Assembly (NCBI GenBank): GCA_002007365.1
Contig: LNZR01000074.1
Location: 1 to 40,187 of the forward strand
DNA length: 40,187 nucleotides
DNA from: Epulopiscium sp. Nele67-Bin005
GTDB taxonomy: Bacteria; Bacillota; Clostridia; Lachnospirales; Cellulosilyticaceae
Reading direction: 5' to 3'
Shown here: positions 6,685 through 15,887 of the stretch, piece by piece
Layout: every line of letters begins with the position of its first letter
Numbering within the stretch: position 1 is the first letter of the stretch
Notes under the pieces: model-generated
Told to the model about the DNA's origin: nothing
Databases searched by the model: none
Seen by the model: the letters and a program-made list of their open reading frames with translations, nothing else
Position numbers and translations under genes: made by a program

Positions 6685-9006
6685 TTATAATACCCAACCT
6701 TCTATCCATTGGTCATAGTTTTGAAGAGTGGATAATTTGTCATCAATTGCTTTTATTTTAATAGCAATACCTTCATCATCTTCTAACAATAATTCCAAAT
6801 TTTCTTCTACCGATTTCAATTCTGATTTAAGTTTAATTTCACTGGCTACCAAAATTTCTTTCATACCTTCTTCAAAAATAATATTTAAAACCCCTGATAG
6901 TACTTGTTTATAGGCTAATAAATTTTCACTAATTTGTTCTGTGTAGTATTGTTTAGTTTTAACTCGGTGTTCAAGTTGAGTTATTCGTTCAACTTCCTGT
7001 TCCTTAATAAAGGCTTCTTGTTGCAACTCAAGCAATTGTTGTTCTAGCCTTTTTTTATCACGGTTAAATTGGATACGAGAAATATTATTAGCCTCAAGTT
7101 CTTCTTCTAACTTTGATAAATTATTATATCGAATTTGAATTTCTTGATTATGGATAGAAAGTTGTTGCTCATAATCCATGCGCACTTTTTGATTTTCTAC
7201 CAAAGTTAGTTGTGTTGGGGAAATCATTTCTCCTATACTATGGCCCATTTTTTCACCCCAGTTTCCCAAAGAAACTATGTCTAATACTTTATTTAAGGCA
7301 CTAGCTTTTTCAGATGAAAAAAGTTTGGTCGTTTTGGTAGCAACTTGTGTAGCGTATTGGGTAATTTTGGTAATATCTTTTACAGTATCTAACGTTTTTA
7401 GGCCTCTTGCTGCAACATTTCCAGCACTGGCACTAGCCCCTATTGGGTTATAAAATATCAATACTGCATCAGCAACTTCACCTAGAATTCTTCCAAATGA
7501 AGCACCACCAGTCCCCCCACCTTGAGTTATGACCTCATCATATTGAGGAATATAGCGTCCCATAGTTTGTCGTTCATGTTTTTCATCTTCCAAATTTTGT
7601 TCTAATCTAAAAAGTTTGAGTTTAGTATTTTCATCTTGTTCATAAGTGAGAGCTATTTCTTCGTTAATATCTACAATTTCACGGTGTAATTGTTGCTCTT
7701 TTATAGCAATTTGTCTATAAATTTCATCTTTGATATAAGTTAAATCTTCCAACATTGGAGGTTCTATATTGCAAGAAAAATCTATCACAGGTGTTGGTAA
7801 ATTACTGGTATCGAAATTTATATCTTCGTATAAGTTGTTATTAAGTTGTTCCAATCTTTTTACAATATCCATTCCAAGTTCTCGAGCAATATCATTATAA
7901 GCAATTTTCATTAGAGTTGAAATTTTTTCTGGAGTTACTTCTTGGCTTACTGCTAAATTATCAGTTACTTCATTAATATACTTTTCTATAACTCTATCAA
8001 TTTTTTTATTAAAAACTTTTTTGTAATCAGCAACTTTTTCTTTAAAAAACATATTTTTACTATCATGTTTTGCACGTACTTTAGTAATATTGCGTTGAAT
8101 TTTTGCAACTTCCTTACTAACAGCTTCTTTTTCTTGGCGCTGTGCATTGATATAAATACTTTGTTCTTGTTCCAATTTTTGTAAATGCGATTGCATAAAA
8201 ATATTAAGCTGGCGTACAATTGTATTTTTAAGTTCAACATTTGGATAAATATCCTTTAAATTTAATAAAATATCCTCTCTAATTTCTTTAAAATATAAGC
8301 TGTCTTTTTCTGATAATTTTGTACTTAATGGATAAATTAAAGCATCAGATAACTTTGTATTAGCAACAATTTCTTTTGCAACTTCTGATTTGAACTTTTG
8401 GATTAGGGCATTCCCCAACATTTTATAATGACCGTCTTTAAATTCGTCCATATGTGTTAAAATAAAAATAATTTCACTAGTATATTCCAATATTCTATTT
8501 ATTGAAGTTATATCCGTTGCAGAAATCGTTTTGTTAATAACATAAAAAACTATATCGCTTTTTTTAATAACTCCTTCAGTAATTTCTTCATGAATAGAGT
8601 GCAAAGTATTAGTCCCTGGAGTGTCTATCATTACTACGTTTTCTAATAAATATTCTGTTTTTATTGGAATACTAATACTTAAAATATTAGTTTTTTTATT
8701 AGTTAAATTAGTTAAGCGATTAATTTCAATTTCATCATATTGCTTGGTGCAAACTTGTCCATCGTCAAATTTTACTACAATTGAATTTTCCTCACCTTTA
8801 TATAATTCAACTACCATCGGGGTACATTCTGAAATTCCTTCTGCTAAAAGCCCTTCTTTTCCTAGAAGTGCATTAATAAATGATGATTTTCCAGAACTAA
8901 ATTCCCCAGTTACTACAATTGCCCTTTCTTCATTACGTAAACGTTCTAAATAATATTCAATTTCATCTATATCAATTCCAAATTGACTCATTTCCTGCCA
9001 TTTCAT
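6685..9006 (-). CDS. dynamin-like GTPase (third in operon)
   Basis: 773 residues. The N-terminal GTPase domain shows the P-loop GEFSSGKS (34-41), a switch-I Thr in ECTP (T62), the G3 motif DTPG (128-131) and G4 as THMD (184-187). Long helical regions with coiled coils follow (~270-480 and ~600-690). A Gly-rich hydrophobic stretch at ~496-535 could be a membrane-insertion paddle. Bacterial dynamin-like proteins bind and remodel membranes in a GTP-dependent way, often as unequal partners encoded in tandem. The start overlaps the preceding GTPase stop as ATGA (4 nt), indicating translational coupling. The GTPase call is firm; the substrate membrane and role are unknown. Confidence 0.9.
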   Translation of the reverse strand: MKWQEMSQFGIDIDEIEYYLERLRNEERAIVVTGEFSSGKSSFINALLGKEGLLAEGISECTPMVVELYKGEENSIVVKFDDGQVCTKQYDEIEINRLTNLTNKKTNILSISIPIKTEYLLENVVMIDTPGTNTLHSIHEEITEGVIKKSDIVFYVINKTISATDITSINRILEYTSEIIFILTHMDEFKDGHYKMLGNALIQKFKSEVAKEIVANTKLSDALIYPLSTKLSEKDSLYFKEIREDILLNLKDIYPNVELKNTIVRQLNIFMQSHLQKLEQEQSIYINAQRQEKEAVSKEVAKIQRNITKVRAKHDSKNMFFKEKVADYKKVFNKKIDRVIEKYINEVTDNLAVSQEVTPEKISTLMKIAYNDIARELGMDIVKRLEQLNNNLYEDINFDTSNLPTPVIDFSCNIEPPMLEDLTYIKDEIYRQIAIKEQQLHREIVDINEEIALTYEQDENTKLKLFRLEQNLEDEKHERQTMGRYIPQYDEVITQGGGTGGASFGRILGEVADAVLIFYNPIGASASAGNVAARGLKTLDTVKDITKITQYATQVATKTTKLFSSEKASALNKVLDIVSLGNWGEKMGHSIGEMISPTQLTLVENQKVRMDYEQQLSIHNQEIQIRYNNLSKLEEELEANNISRIQFNRDKKRLEQQLLELQQEAFIKEQEVERITQLEHRVKTKQYYTEQISENLLAYKQVLSGVLNIIFEEGMKEILVASEIKLKSELKSVEENLELLLEDDEGIAIKIKAIDDKLSTLQNYDQWIEGWVL

Positions 9007-11264
9007 AATTCAATTTCCTTTCTAAGTGTTGATAATTGTTCAAAAGCTTCATTTAATTTTAGTGCCACTGTTAAATTAATTAGCTGTTCTTCTTTAATTT
9101 CTGCTGCTGATTTTCCTTTGGTGCTAGATTGAATTTCTTTTTGTTGTTCAAGTTCTCTAATAGAAAGTTTACTTTGTTCAATAATTTCATTTAATATTTT
9201 TTCCATAGGTTTTTTGCGCTTATCTAATTCTTGCTGAATATAGATTTGATATTCATCATACGCACAATAAATTTCACGAATCATTTTTTTGATTACGCTT
9301 TTAGTTTGTTGCTGTTCAAAGCGAATTTTTTCTTCAAATATACGATTTTTTTGAATAGTAATTTTTTCTGATAATTCTTGTTTTTTATAGCGCTGCTCAG
9401 TTTCTTTTTCTTGTAAGCTCCTAATACCAGTAGCTTCACTTTGCATCACTGAAATTTTTTGTTCTATTTCATTTATAGCTACCTCTTTTTCGAGTTTTAT
9501 TTTATCAATTAATTCATTTTTTGAGTCAAATTCGGAATTATCAACCCGTTCAATTTGCACTGTTTTTGCCTTTTTACCTACAAAAAAATCCATAATGCCA
9601 AGGCCTCCATGGCTTTCTTTTAAAATTTCGTGAGCCAAATATCTATGGATTTGTGGAGTTCCTATTCTATCTAATTCTTCTCGTTTTTCTCGTTCTAATC
9701 GGTCACGTTTTTGTTTAAGATTTTCAATTTCATAGGAATATTTTTCTTTTTCTTCAACATTTTCAATGCAAGTAAGTAAATTTTTATTGCATTGTTCAAG
9801 CTCCTTTTGAAGTAATTGTATTTCTTTATCAAAATTTTCTAATTCGCTTAAGTCTAACTCGGGTTTAGAGATGCTTAAATCTCCAAAATCTAAAACTGCC
9901 GTAAAAATTTTATTAGCTCGATTTTGAATATTTTCTAATTGTGTATCATCAATAATGCTATCTTCGATTAATTCTTCAATATCTTTAATCATAGTACGAC
10001 TAATATAGTGCCAGCTATTTTTTAGACTTGAGCCTAAAAGTTGGGGATTATAAGTTTCAAATTCAAATTGTGAACTAATATTTCCTAATTCTTCGTCAAT
10101 ATCTTCTTTTAATTTATGAATTTCATCTTCTAAATTTAATCGGACAGAATTAAAGATTTTTCGATATTCACGTTTTAAATGTTTGTCATTTTCTTTAATT
10201 TGATTTCGTTTATCTTGCAATTGTTGGTCAATTTTTCTAATAGCTTCGTCTATTTCATCTTGAGAGATGTTTAGTGCTACTAGTTTTGTTTGTAAAAATT
10301 GGTCAAATTGCTTAATTGTAGCTTTAGTATTATTTAGAGGTGCAACCAATCGGTCATGAATATTTTTATCACTTGCTAAATAATCAGTTAAGTCATTTAA
10401 GAATGGTTCAAACTTAGACTCTATTCTTTTTTCTTCTGAATTATCCCGTATTCCTTCTTTTTCAAGTTTGGCAGATATTGGATAAATTCCTCTATCAGGT
10501 ATGGTAACTTGTTTATTTTCCAATTTTTTCTTAACATCAATCAAAATTTCATCTACGGTTGACTCAGTTAAATCACACATATCAATTTTATTTAATACCA
10601 AAAAAACTCGTTCAATTTTTTCTTTAATCCCTTGTAAAAACTCAATTTCAGCACGTGTTGCAGGTTGCTCATAAGAAAATAAATAAATACAGGCATCAGA
10701 CCTCTCTACATATTGCTTGGCAATTTCGGTATGAATTTCATACGTAGAATTAAACCCTGGGGTATCTATAATCTCAACTCCATTTTTTAATAAGTCTGAC
10801 TCAACATAAAGTACTACTTCTGAAATTTGTTTTTCCACCTCAAATTCATTATTTCTAGCTGAATATTTTCCGATTTCATCAATATTTACTCTTTGAATTG
10901 CACCATCTTGAAAAATAATGTCAGCTTTATTAGTAAAGTTGGGAGCTGGAGGGTAACATAATTTTGTAATTGTTGCAGTGCTAGCCAACTCATCTTCTAT
11001 CAAAACACTTTCCCCAAATCCCATCAATGAGTTTAGAAATGTACTTTTTCCATTGCTAAAATGCCCAAAAACTGAAATAATAAATTTACCTTTAGAAACA
11101 TCATTCGTTTTTTCATCTATAACATTTAAAACTTTTTCACATTCAGCTTCCAGACCAGCTTTTTTTAGATTAGTTTCGGTTTTTAGAGTAGTCAAATCGT
11201 GGCTAATTGAGGATAGACAATCTACAATTTCAGTTTTTATTTTATTATAATCAGTAAAATTCAT
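9003..11264 (-). CDS. dynamin-like GTPase (second in operon)
   Basis: 753 residues. GTPase motifs are canonical: P-loop GHFSNGKS (67-74), a switch-I Thr in STATIT (~96-100), DTPG (167-170) and NKID (225-228). The rest is dominated by long Glu/Lys/Gln-rich helices, consistent with the neck and trunk of a dynamin-like protein. They are interrupted near 550-570 by a Gly/Phe-containing loop (GLGIMDFFVGKKA) that may touch membrane. It differs clearly from its neighbours, so the three are not recent duplicates. The gap to the upstream gene is 18 nt with AGGAGAAC as Shine-Dalgarno, and the 4-nt overlap with the next gene suggests equal or complex-forming expression. Confidence 0.9.
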   Translation of the reverse strand: MNFTDYNKIKTEIVDCLSSISHDLTTLKTETNLKKAGLEAECEKVLNVIDEKTNDVSKGKFIISVFGHFSNGKSTFLNSLMGFGESVLIEDELASTATITKLCYPPAPNFTNKADIIFQDGAIQRVNIDEIGKYSARNNEFEVEKQISEVVLYVESDLLKNGVEIIDTPGFNSTYEIHTEIAKQYVERSDACIYLFSYEQPATRAEIEFLQGIKEKIERVFLVLNKIDMCDLTESTVDEILIDVKKKLENKQVTIPDRGIYPISAKLEKEGIRDNSEEKRIESKFEPFLNDLTDYLASDKNIHDRLVAPLNNTKATIKQFDQFLQTKLVALNISQDEIDEAIRKIDQQLQDKRNQIKENDKHLKREYRKIFNSVRLNLEDEIHKLKEDIDEELGNISSQFEFETYNPQLLGSSLKNSWHYISRTMIKDIEELIEDSIIDDTQLENIQNRANKIFTAVLDFGDLSISKPELDLSELENFDKEIQLLQKELEQCNKNLLTCIENVEEKEKYSYEIENLKQKRDRLEREKREELDRIGTPQIHRYLAHEILKESHGGLGIMDFFVGKKAKTVQIERVDNSEFDSKNELIDKIKLEKEVAINEIEQKISVMQSEATGIRSLQEKETEQRYKKQELSEKITIQKNRIFEEKIRFEQQQTKSVIKKMIREIYCAYDEYQIYIQQELDKRKKPMEKILNEIIEQSKLSIRELEQQKEIQSSTKGKSAAEIKEEQLINLTVALKLNEAFEQLSTLRKEIEL

Positions 11265-11282
11265 AAATTTTTAGTTCTCCTA

Positions 11283-13472
11283 TTATTTAATTTGTTGTAG
11301 AATATTATCAATTTCTTTGGTCAATCTTTCAGTTTCTTGTTGTAATATATTGTCCAATAAAATTTTTAGTTGCTTCTTTAAAGTATAATTTTGCAGATAA
11401 CATTCTTTTGTAAGATTATCAACAAAATTATCAAAAGTATTTGAAATATCAGTTTTAATTCTAAAGCTTAAAGATTGTCTTTCTTGGTTTAAAATATTTT
11501 CTTCATACTTTTGGCGTAGCTCTTCTTGCTGGGAATAGTGTAATGCCAGTTGGTTTTCAGTTTCTTGTAAAGTAGTTTGCAATTTAGATAACTTGTCCTC
11601 ATATCTACTTATTTTATATAATTCTTTTTTTATATAAGATAAATTATTTTCGATACTGTCGGTTTGCTCAATATATTTATTATATGCTATATCATATTTG
11701 TTATCCCATTCAAGACCTTTGGTGTCGTCTTTTTCGCAACTATCTTCATCAATACTAATAGTTTTTTTCCACCATAAAATACCTGTTGTATAACTTACTT
11801 TTTTTAATATAGGGGTTGGTGCTGGCCTTTCCCCTAATTTTATTTTAGTTTCATTATGCCATTTAAATATGGAATTTTCTAGGTTAGAAGTTAATTCATT
11901 TTCTTGAGATTGATACTTTTTTTTATCAAAGATTAAATCTTTATATTTTACAATTTCACCTTTTAATTCAGCAATTTCAATTTTTAGATGATTTTCCCAA
12001 GTTAAATCAGGTGCAAAAGGTTTGCTTTCTTTGTTGTATGATGTAAAAAAATTATCTTGTGAAAATTCAATATCAGGCAAAGAAATATTAATCTCTTCTA
12101 ATTTTTCATTATATTTTTTAGTAATATAGCTGTACGTATTAAAAATAAAGTCAAACAAGTTATTTTTATACTTTTCACAAATAAATTTTACTTCCTGTTG
12201 AACTTCAATATATACTTTTTGATGATTTTTGGGTGTATTATAACTCTTCGTTGGAATTAAAATAGTAATTATTTGAGGTAAATTTTGGATAATTTTGTGT
12301 TGTTCATTTTTAATTTCAGTGGTTACAGCTAGCAAATAATTTTCGGTATATTCACTAATATCCCTAGAAAGTTCTTTAGAAAGTTGTCTATTAAATTTAA
12401 TCAAAGTTGATTTTTGGCTTTCTAATTTAAATTTTTCTTCTACATATTTATTATTAGAAGTTTCTTTTAACTTGAAATCAATTTCTTCCAAACAATCTTC
12501 TATTTCTAATATTTTTTCTGATAAATCCTGCAAAAATAAGGCTTCACGCTTGCTTGGTTTTAGTAATTCAAAAAATATATCCGTAAAATTTTCATAATTA
12601 GAACGGTCTTTGTAGTATTCTTGAGATTTTAAATCATTAAATTTAGACAATTGTAATTGTTTGTTGTACAGTTCATTATCTCTAGCCCATAAATAATCTC
12701 TACTATCTAAGGCAAAAACCTCAACTCCTTCAACTTGTCCCATTAGGAGTTGCTCTTCTACCTCTTCGATTACTCTTTCGATTTTTTGTAGAGCTTCCTC
12801 GGAAGAATTATTTTCATAATAGTCACCAATTTGATTGATAATCAAAAATTTATCTTTATTTTTAATAGAGCCAAATTCAGAGTTATTATTTTGTAAAAGT
12901 TCTAATTCTTTATGGGTTAGTCCACGTTTTCCAGATAAAATAATAGTTGCATTAGCTTCTTTTAGAGCTTCTTTTGTAATAGCCAATAGGTCTTTATTCA
13001 TGCCCTCTAAGCCTGGAGTATCAATGAGTACAATGTCTTCATTATTATCCAAAAATGTACAATTAATATCAACTTGCTTTACTTTTTCGGTGCTATCTTT
13101 ATCTAAAAAGTTATTTAAATTTTTGCGTTCATCAAAAGTTGAAATAGGCATTTCTATAGTTTGACCATTGGCCAAATATATGTAAGCAGTATTTTTGTCA
13201 GAATTAGTAATGGTAGTAATTACTCCTGTTGCTTCTTTTGCTGAGCTATATAGAACGTTTTTTCCAATCATTGCATTTAGAAAAGTACTTTTTCCTACTG
13301 AAAATGACCCAATTACAGCAACTTTATATGTTCCTTTCTCTAGGGTATTTCTTATATTTATAGTTTCGTCTAATAATTCATAAATATCCTCATTGAAATA
13401 TGAGTTAAGTTCCAATAGCTTATTAAGGTTCTTTTCTAGTTGTTCTATTTTGTGGAATAATTCTTTTTTCAT
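11283..13472 (-). CDS. dynamin-like GTPase (first in operon)
   Basis: 729 residues. After a ~45-residue helix come the P-loop GSFSVGKS (55-62), switch-I Thr residues in ATGVITTIT, and DTPG (151-154). The G4 region reads NQIGD (213-217) where N/TKxD is expected, so it has one extra residue and lacks the Lys. The remainder is long helices and coiled coil. A WW-containing segment (GILWWKKTISID, roughly 560-575) could be a membrane-contacting or bridging element. It is the promoter-proximal gene of the operon, with a near-consensus sigma-A promoter about 45 nt upstream and an AAGGAGAAG Shine-Dalgarno. The GTPase superfamily call is firm; whether it hydrolyses GTP like its neighbours is uncertain given G4. 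Confidence 0.88.
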   Translation of the reverse strand: MKKELFHKIEQLEKNLNKLLELNSYFNEDIYELLDETINIRNTLEKGTYKVAVIGSFSVGKSTFLNAMIGKNVLYSSAKEATGVITTITNSDKNTAYIYLANGQTIEMPISTFDERKNLNNFLDKDSTEKVKQVDINCTFLDNNEDIVLIDTPGLEGMNKDLLAITKEALKEANATIILSGKRGLTHKELELLQNNNSEFGSIKNKDKFLIINQIGDYYENNSSEEALQKIERVIEEVEEQLLMGQVEGVEVFALDSRDYLWARDNELYNKQLQLSKFNDLKSQEYYKDRSNYENFTDIFFELLKPSKREALFLQDLSEKILEIEDCLEEIDFKLKETSNNKYVEEKFKLESQKSTLIKFNRQLSKELSRDISEYTENYLLAVTTEIKNEQHKIIQNLPQIITILIPTKSYNTPKNHQKVYIEVQQEVKFICEKYKNNLFDFIFNTYSYITKKYNEKLEEINISLPDIEFSQDNFFTSYNKESKPFAPDLTWENHLKIEIAELKGEIVKYKDLIFDKKKYQSQENELTSNLENSIFKWHNETKIKLGERPAPTPILKKVSYTTGILWWKKTISIDEDSCEKDDTKGLEWDNKYDIAYNKYIEQTDSIENNLSYIKKELYKISRYEDKLSKLQTTLQETENQLALHYSQQEELRQKYEENILNQERQSLSFRIKTDISNTFDNFVDNLTKECYLQNYTLKKQLKILLDNILQQETERLTKEIDNILQQIK

Positions 13473-13512
13473 CTGTTCTTCTCCTTGTCAAAAATATAAA
13501 CTTCTTACATTT

Positions 13513-13541
13513 ATTATAAGGATAGCCAATAATACAGTCAA
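13513..13541 (-). promoter_or_regulatory. sigma-A promoter of the dynamin operon
   Basis: On the minus strand TTGACT (13541-13536), a 17-nt spacer and TATAAT (13518-13513) lie just upstream of the first dynamin gene. This is near-consensus and implies housekeeping expression without an obvious operator. Confidence 0.85.
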
Positions 13542-13655
13542 CAAAAAAGTATAATAAACGACTACATATTACTTCAATCAAAGTTATCAAGCAAATTTAA
13601 AAATATAGATTTTTAACAATAAATCTCATAATAGCTGGATAATTTAGCAGTAAAC

Positions 13656-13755
13656 AGGACAAATTTTTCACATCAACATGATTTTTGAATTTGAGGTTTG
13701 CCGTAAAGTGTAAAAGTTGTATGAGATTTATAAATGATATGAAATTTATATGCCA
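13656..13755 (+). repeat. dispersed intergenic repeat, copy B
   Basis: The core at 13664-13701 matches copy A (minus strand, 594-631) at about 32 of 38 positions and shares GGACAAATTT plus ATGATTTTTG with copy C. It occupies most of the 354-bp gap between the dynamin promoter and the ppk terminator. Apart from a weak AGATTT/AAATCT inverted repeat near 13607-13626 I see nothing else in that gap. Confidence 0.65.
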
Positions 13756-13778
13756 ATATAATGATTATATCGACAATA

Positions 13779-13811
13779 AAAACAGACTAATATTTATTAA
13801 TAGTCTGTTTT
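13779..13811 (-). terminator. terminator after ppk
   Basis: An 11-bp stem AAAACAGACTA / TAGTCTGTTTT with an 11-nt A/T loop and a T-rich 3' end on the minus strand, starting about 15 nt after the ppk stop. Confidence 0.88.
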
Positions 13812-13826
13812 AGTAAATTATTTAAT

Positions 13827-15887
13827 TTATTCTTGGTGAGCGTTTTTGTAGGCTTCCTTAATAAAATGCATTTGGCTATCTAGTGGGTCACCTGTAATTT
13901 TCTTTTCATATTCACCAGAAGAGTTCATAAATCTAGCTTTAATATTATCTTCTAACATAATTTCTAATGATTTATAAATATTTTTTTTAATTTCTGGGTC
14001 ATAAATTGGAGTTGCTACCTCCACACGTTTTTCTAGGTTTCTAGTCATGCAATCAGCTGAGGAAATATACATTTTTACGTTATCACCAGTTCCAAAAACG
14101 TAAATTCTTGAGTGTTCTAAAAATCTTCCGATAATACTTGTGACTTGGATATTTTCTGTAAATCCTTCAACTTGAGGTAATAAACATGAAATTCCTCTTA
14201 TAATTAGATCGATTTTTACACCAGCGTTTGAGGCACGTACTAAAGCTTCAATAGTGCCGATATCTGTTAACGAATTGACTTTTATTATAGCTCGTCCATT
14301 GCCAAATTGCTTTTGTTGTTCAATTTCAGCATCTAACAATTCAATAATTTTATCCTTAATACTAAAAGGTGAAACGACAATACTTTTATACTCTCCATTT
14401 AAATTTTCAGTTGGTATATTTTTGAAAAATTCATCTAAATCTCGTCCAATTTCTTGATTAGCAGTCATCAATGAGACATCAGTATATAATTTGGCTGTTA
14501 TTTCATTATAATTTCCTGACCCAATTTGAGAAATATAAGATACTTCTCCAGAAGGTGCTACAAAAGAAATTAGACATACTTTGGAGTGAACTTTATAATT
14601 TTCAAGCCCATACACAACAGTACAACCCGATTCTATGAGTTTTTCTGACCAGTTAATATTGTTACTTTCGTCAAATCTTGCACGCAATTCCATAATTACA
14701 AATACATTTTTACCATTTTCAGCAGCTCTACATAAGTAATCTACAATTCTTGTTTTTTGTGCCATTCGATAAATTGTAATTTTGATTGAGGCAACATCGG
14801 GGTCTGATGCCGCTTCTTTTAGAAGGCGCAAAAATGGCGAAATACTTTCATAGGGAAATGTTAACATCAAATCTTTTTTTCTAATTTGGTCAATAATTAG
14901 TTTGTCATCTATAATTTGTGGTGTTGGTTGAGGCGTGATTTTATGGTAAGTAATGCGTTGAACAATTTCTGGAGGCAGTTTTTTAAAGATTTCTGATACA
15001 AATGAAAAATTCATTGGAGTATTAGATTTTAAGAAAAATTCTTCCTCTAGTTTTAGATTTTTTCTAAGTAATTTTATTGTATCAATATCCAAACTTGAAG
15101 AGCATTCTAATCTAACTGGTGACAAACGACCTCTTTTTTTAAGCAAAAATTTAAGATGTTCAACATAATCTACGTCTTCTTCGTTTATATCTTCGTCTAA
15201 ATTTATATCAGCATTCCTAGTTATGCGAATTATGCTTTTTTCTACAACGTCAAATTTCTTGAAAAATTTATTTGCACATTTAAGTATAACTTGTTCGGTT
15301 AAAATAAATCTAGTTTTTTGACTATTTAAAAATATTACTGGAGGGCAATTTTTGGGAATACTAATAATTCCATGAGCTTCTTTATCGTCCTTATGCAACT
15401 TTAAAATTATGTGTAGGCTGTTATTTTCAAGGTGTGGAAACGGAAAATTGCGACTTACAACAGCTGGTGATAAAATAGGTTTGATGAATTCGTTAAAATA
15501 ATCTTTAACAAATTCTAGTTCTCCTTTATCAAGTTCTTTAATTTTTAGGTTATAAACGTTGTAATCTTTGAGTTGACTAGTGACTTCCTTATAAATTCTA
15601 TCTCGTTTTTCATATAGATACAAAAGTTTCAAAAAGATGGCTTCAATTTGCTTTTTTGGAGTCATACCAGTTCTTTTATCCACGTGGCTATCGCCCATTG
15701 CTACCACTTGGTCGCAAAGACTGCCTATTCTAATCATAGTAAATTCATCTAGGTTGCTCGAAAAAATAGAGATAAATCTTAATCTTTCCCCAATTGGAAC
15801 GTTCTCATCTTGTGCTTCATCTAATACTCTATCGTTAAAATTTAGCCAAGAAAGTTCCCTATTTTGCATATAGCAGTTATCTTTCAT
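13827..15887 (-). CDS. ppk1: polyphosphate kinase 1
   Basis: The enzyme reversibly transfers the gamma-phosphate of ATP onto inorganic polyphosphate through a phosphohistidine. The N-terminus has the typical YMQNRELSWLNFNDRVL followed by SNLDEF. The two phospholipase-D-like halves are visible, with YKVHSKVCLI carrying the phosphorylated His and EHSRIYVFG the second catalytic His, then SADCMTRNLEKRVEV. I chose the ATG at 15887 (686 residues) because AAAGGAG lies 9-10 nt upstream; the longer frame to 15929 would run deep into ppx and lacks such a site. The gene overlaps the end of ppx by 11 nt, so the pair is translationally coupled and controls polyphosphate turnover together. Confidence 0.95.
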   Translation of the reverse strand: MKDNCYMQNRELSWLNFNDRVLDEAQDENVPIGERLRFISIFSSNLDEFTMIRIGSLCDQVVAMGDSHVDKRTGMTPKKQIEAIFLKLLYLYEKRDRIYKEVTSQLKDYNVYNLKIKELDKGELEFVKDYFNEFIKPILSPAVVSRNFPFPHLENNSLHIILKLHKDDKEAHGIISIPKNCPPVIFLNSQKTRFILTEQVILKCANKFFKKFDVVEKSIIRITRNADINLDEDINEEDVDYVEHLKFLLKKRGRLSPVRLECSSSLDIDTIKLLRKNLKLEEEFFLKSNTPMNFSFVSEIFKKLPPEIVQRITYHKITPQPTPQIIDDKLIIDQIRKKDLMLTFPYESISPFLRLLKEAASDPDVASIKITIYRMAQKTRIVDYLCRAAENGKNVFVIMELRARFDESNNINWSEKLIESGCTVVYGLENYKVHSKVCLISFVAPSGEVSYISQIGSGNYNEITAKLYTDVSLMTANQEIGRDLDEFFKNIPTENLNGEYKSIVVSPFSIKDKIIELLDAEIEQQKQFGNGRAIIKVNSLTDIGTIEALVRASNAGVKIDLIIRGISCLLPQVEGFTENIQVTSIIGRFLEHSRIYVFGTGDNVKMYISSADCMTRNLEKRVEVATPIYDPEIKKNIYKSLEIMLEDNIKARFMNSSGEYEKKITGDPLDSQMHFIKEAYKNAHQE

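Noticed and set aside
2863-13472. Calling the dynamin module an anti-phage defence system outright
   Set aside because: No nuclease, integrase, transposase, toxin or other defence gene lies nearby; the neighbours are core metabolism. Dynamins can protect against phage, but the sequence does not show it here.
13805-13820. TTTTAGTAAAT as another gal operator
   Set aside because: It lies in the ppk terminator and stop region, far from sugar genes; such A/T motifs occur by chance.
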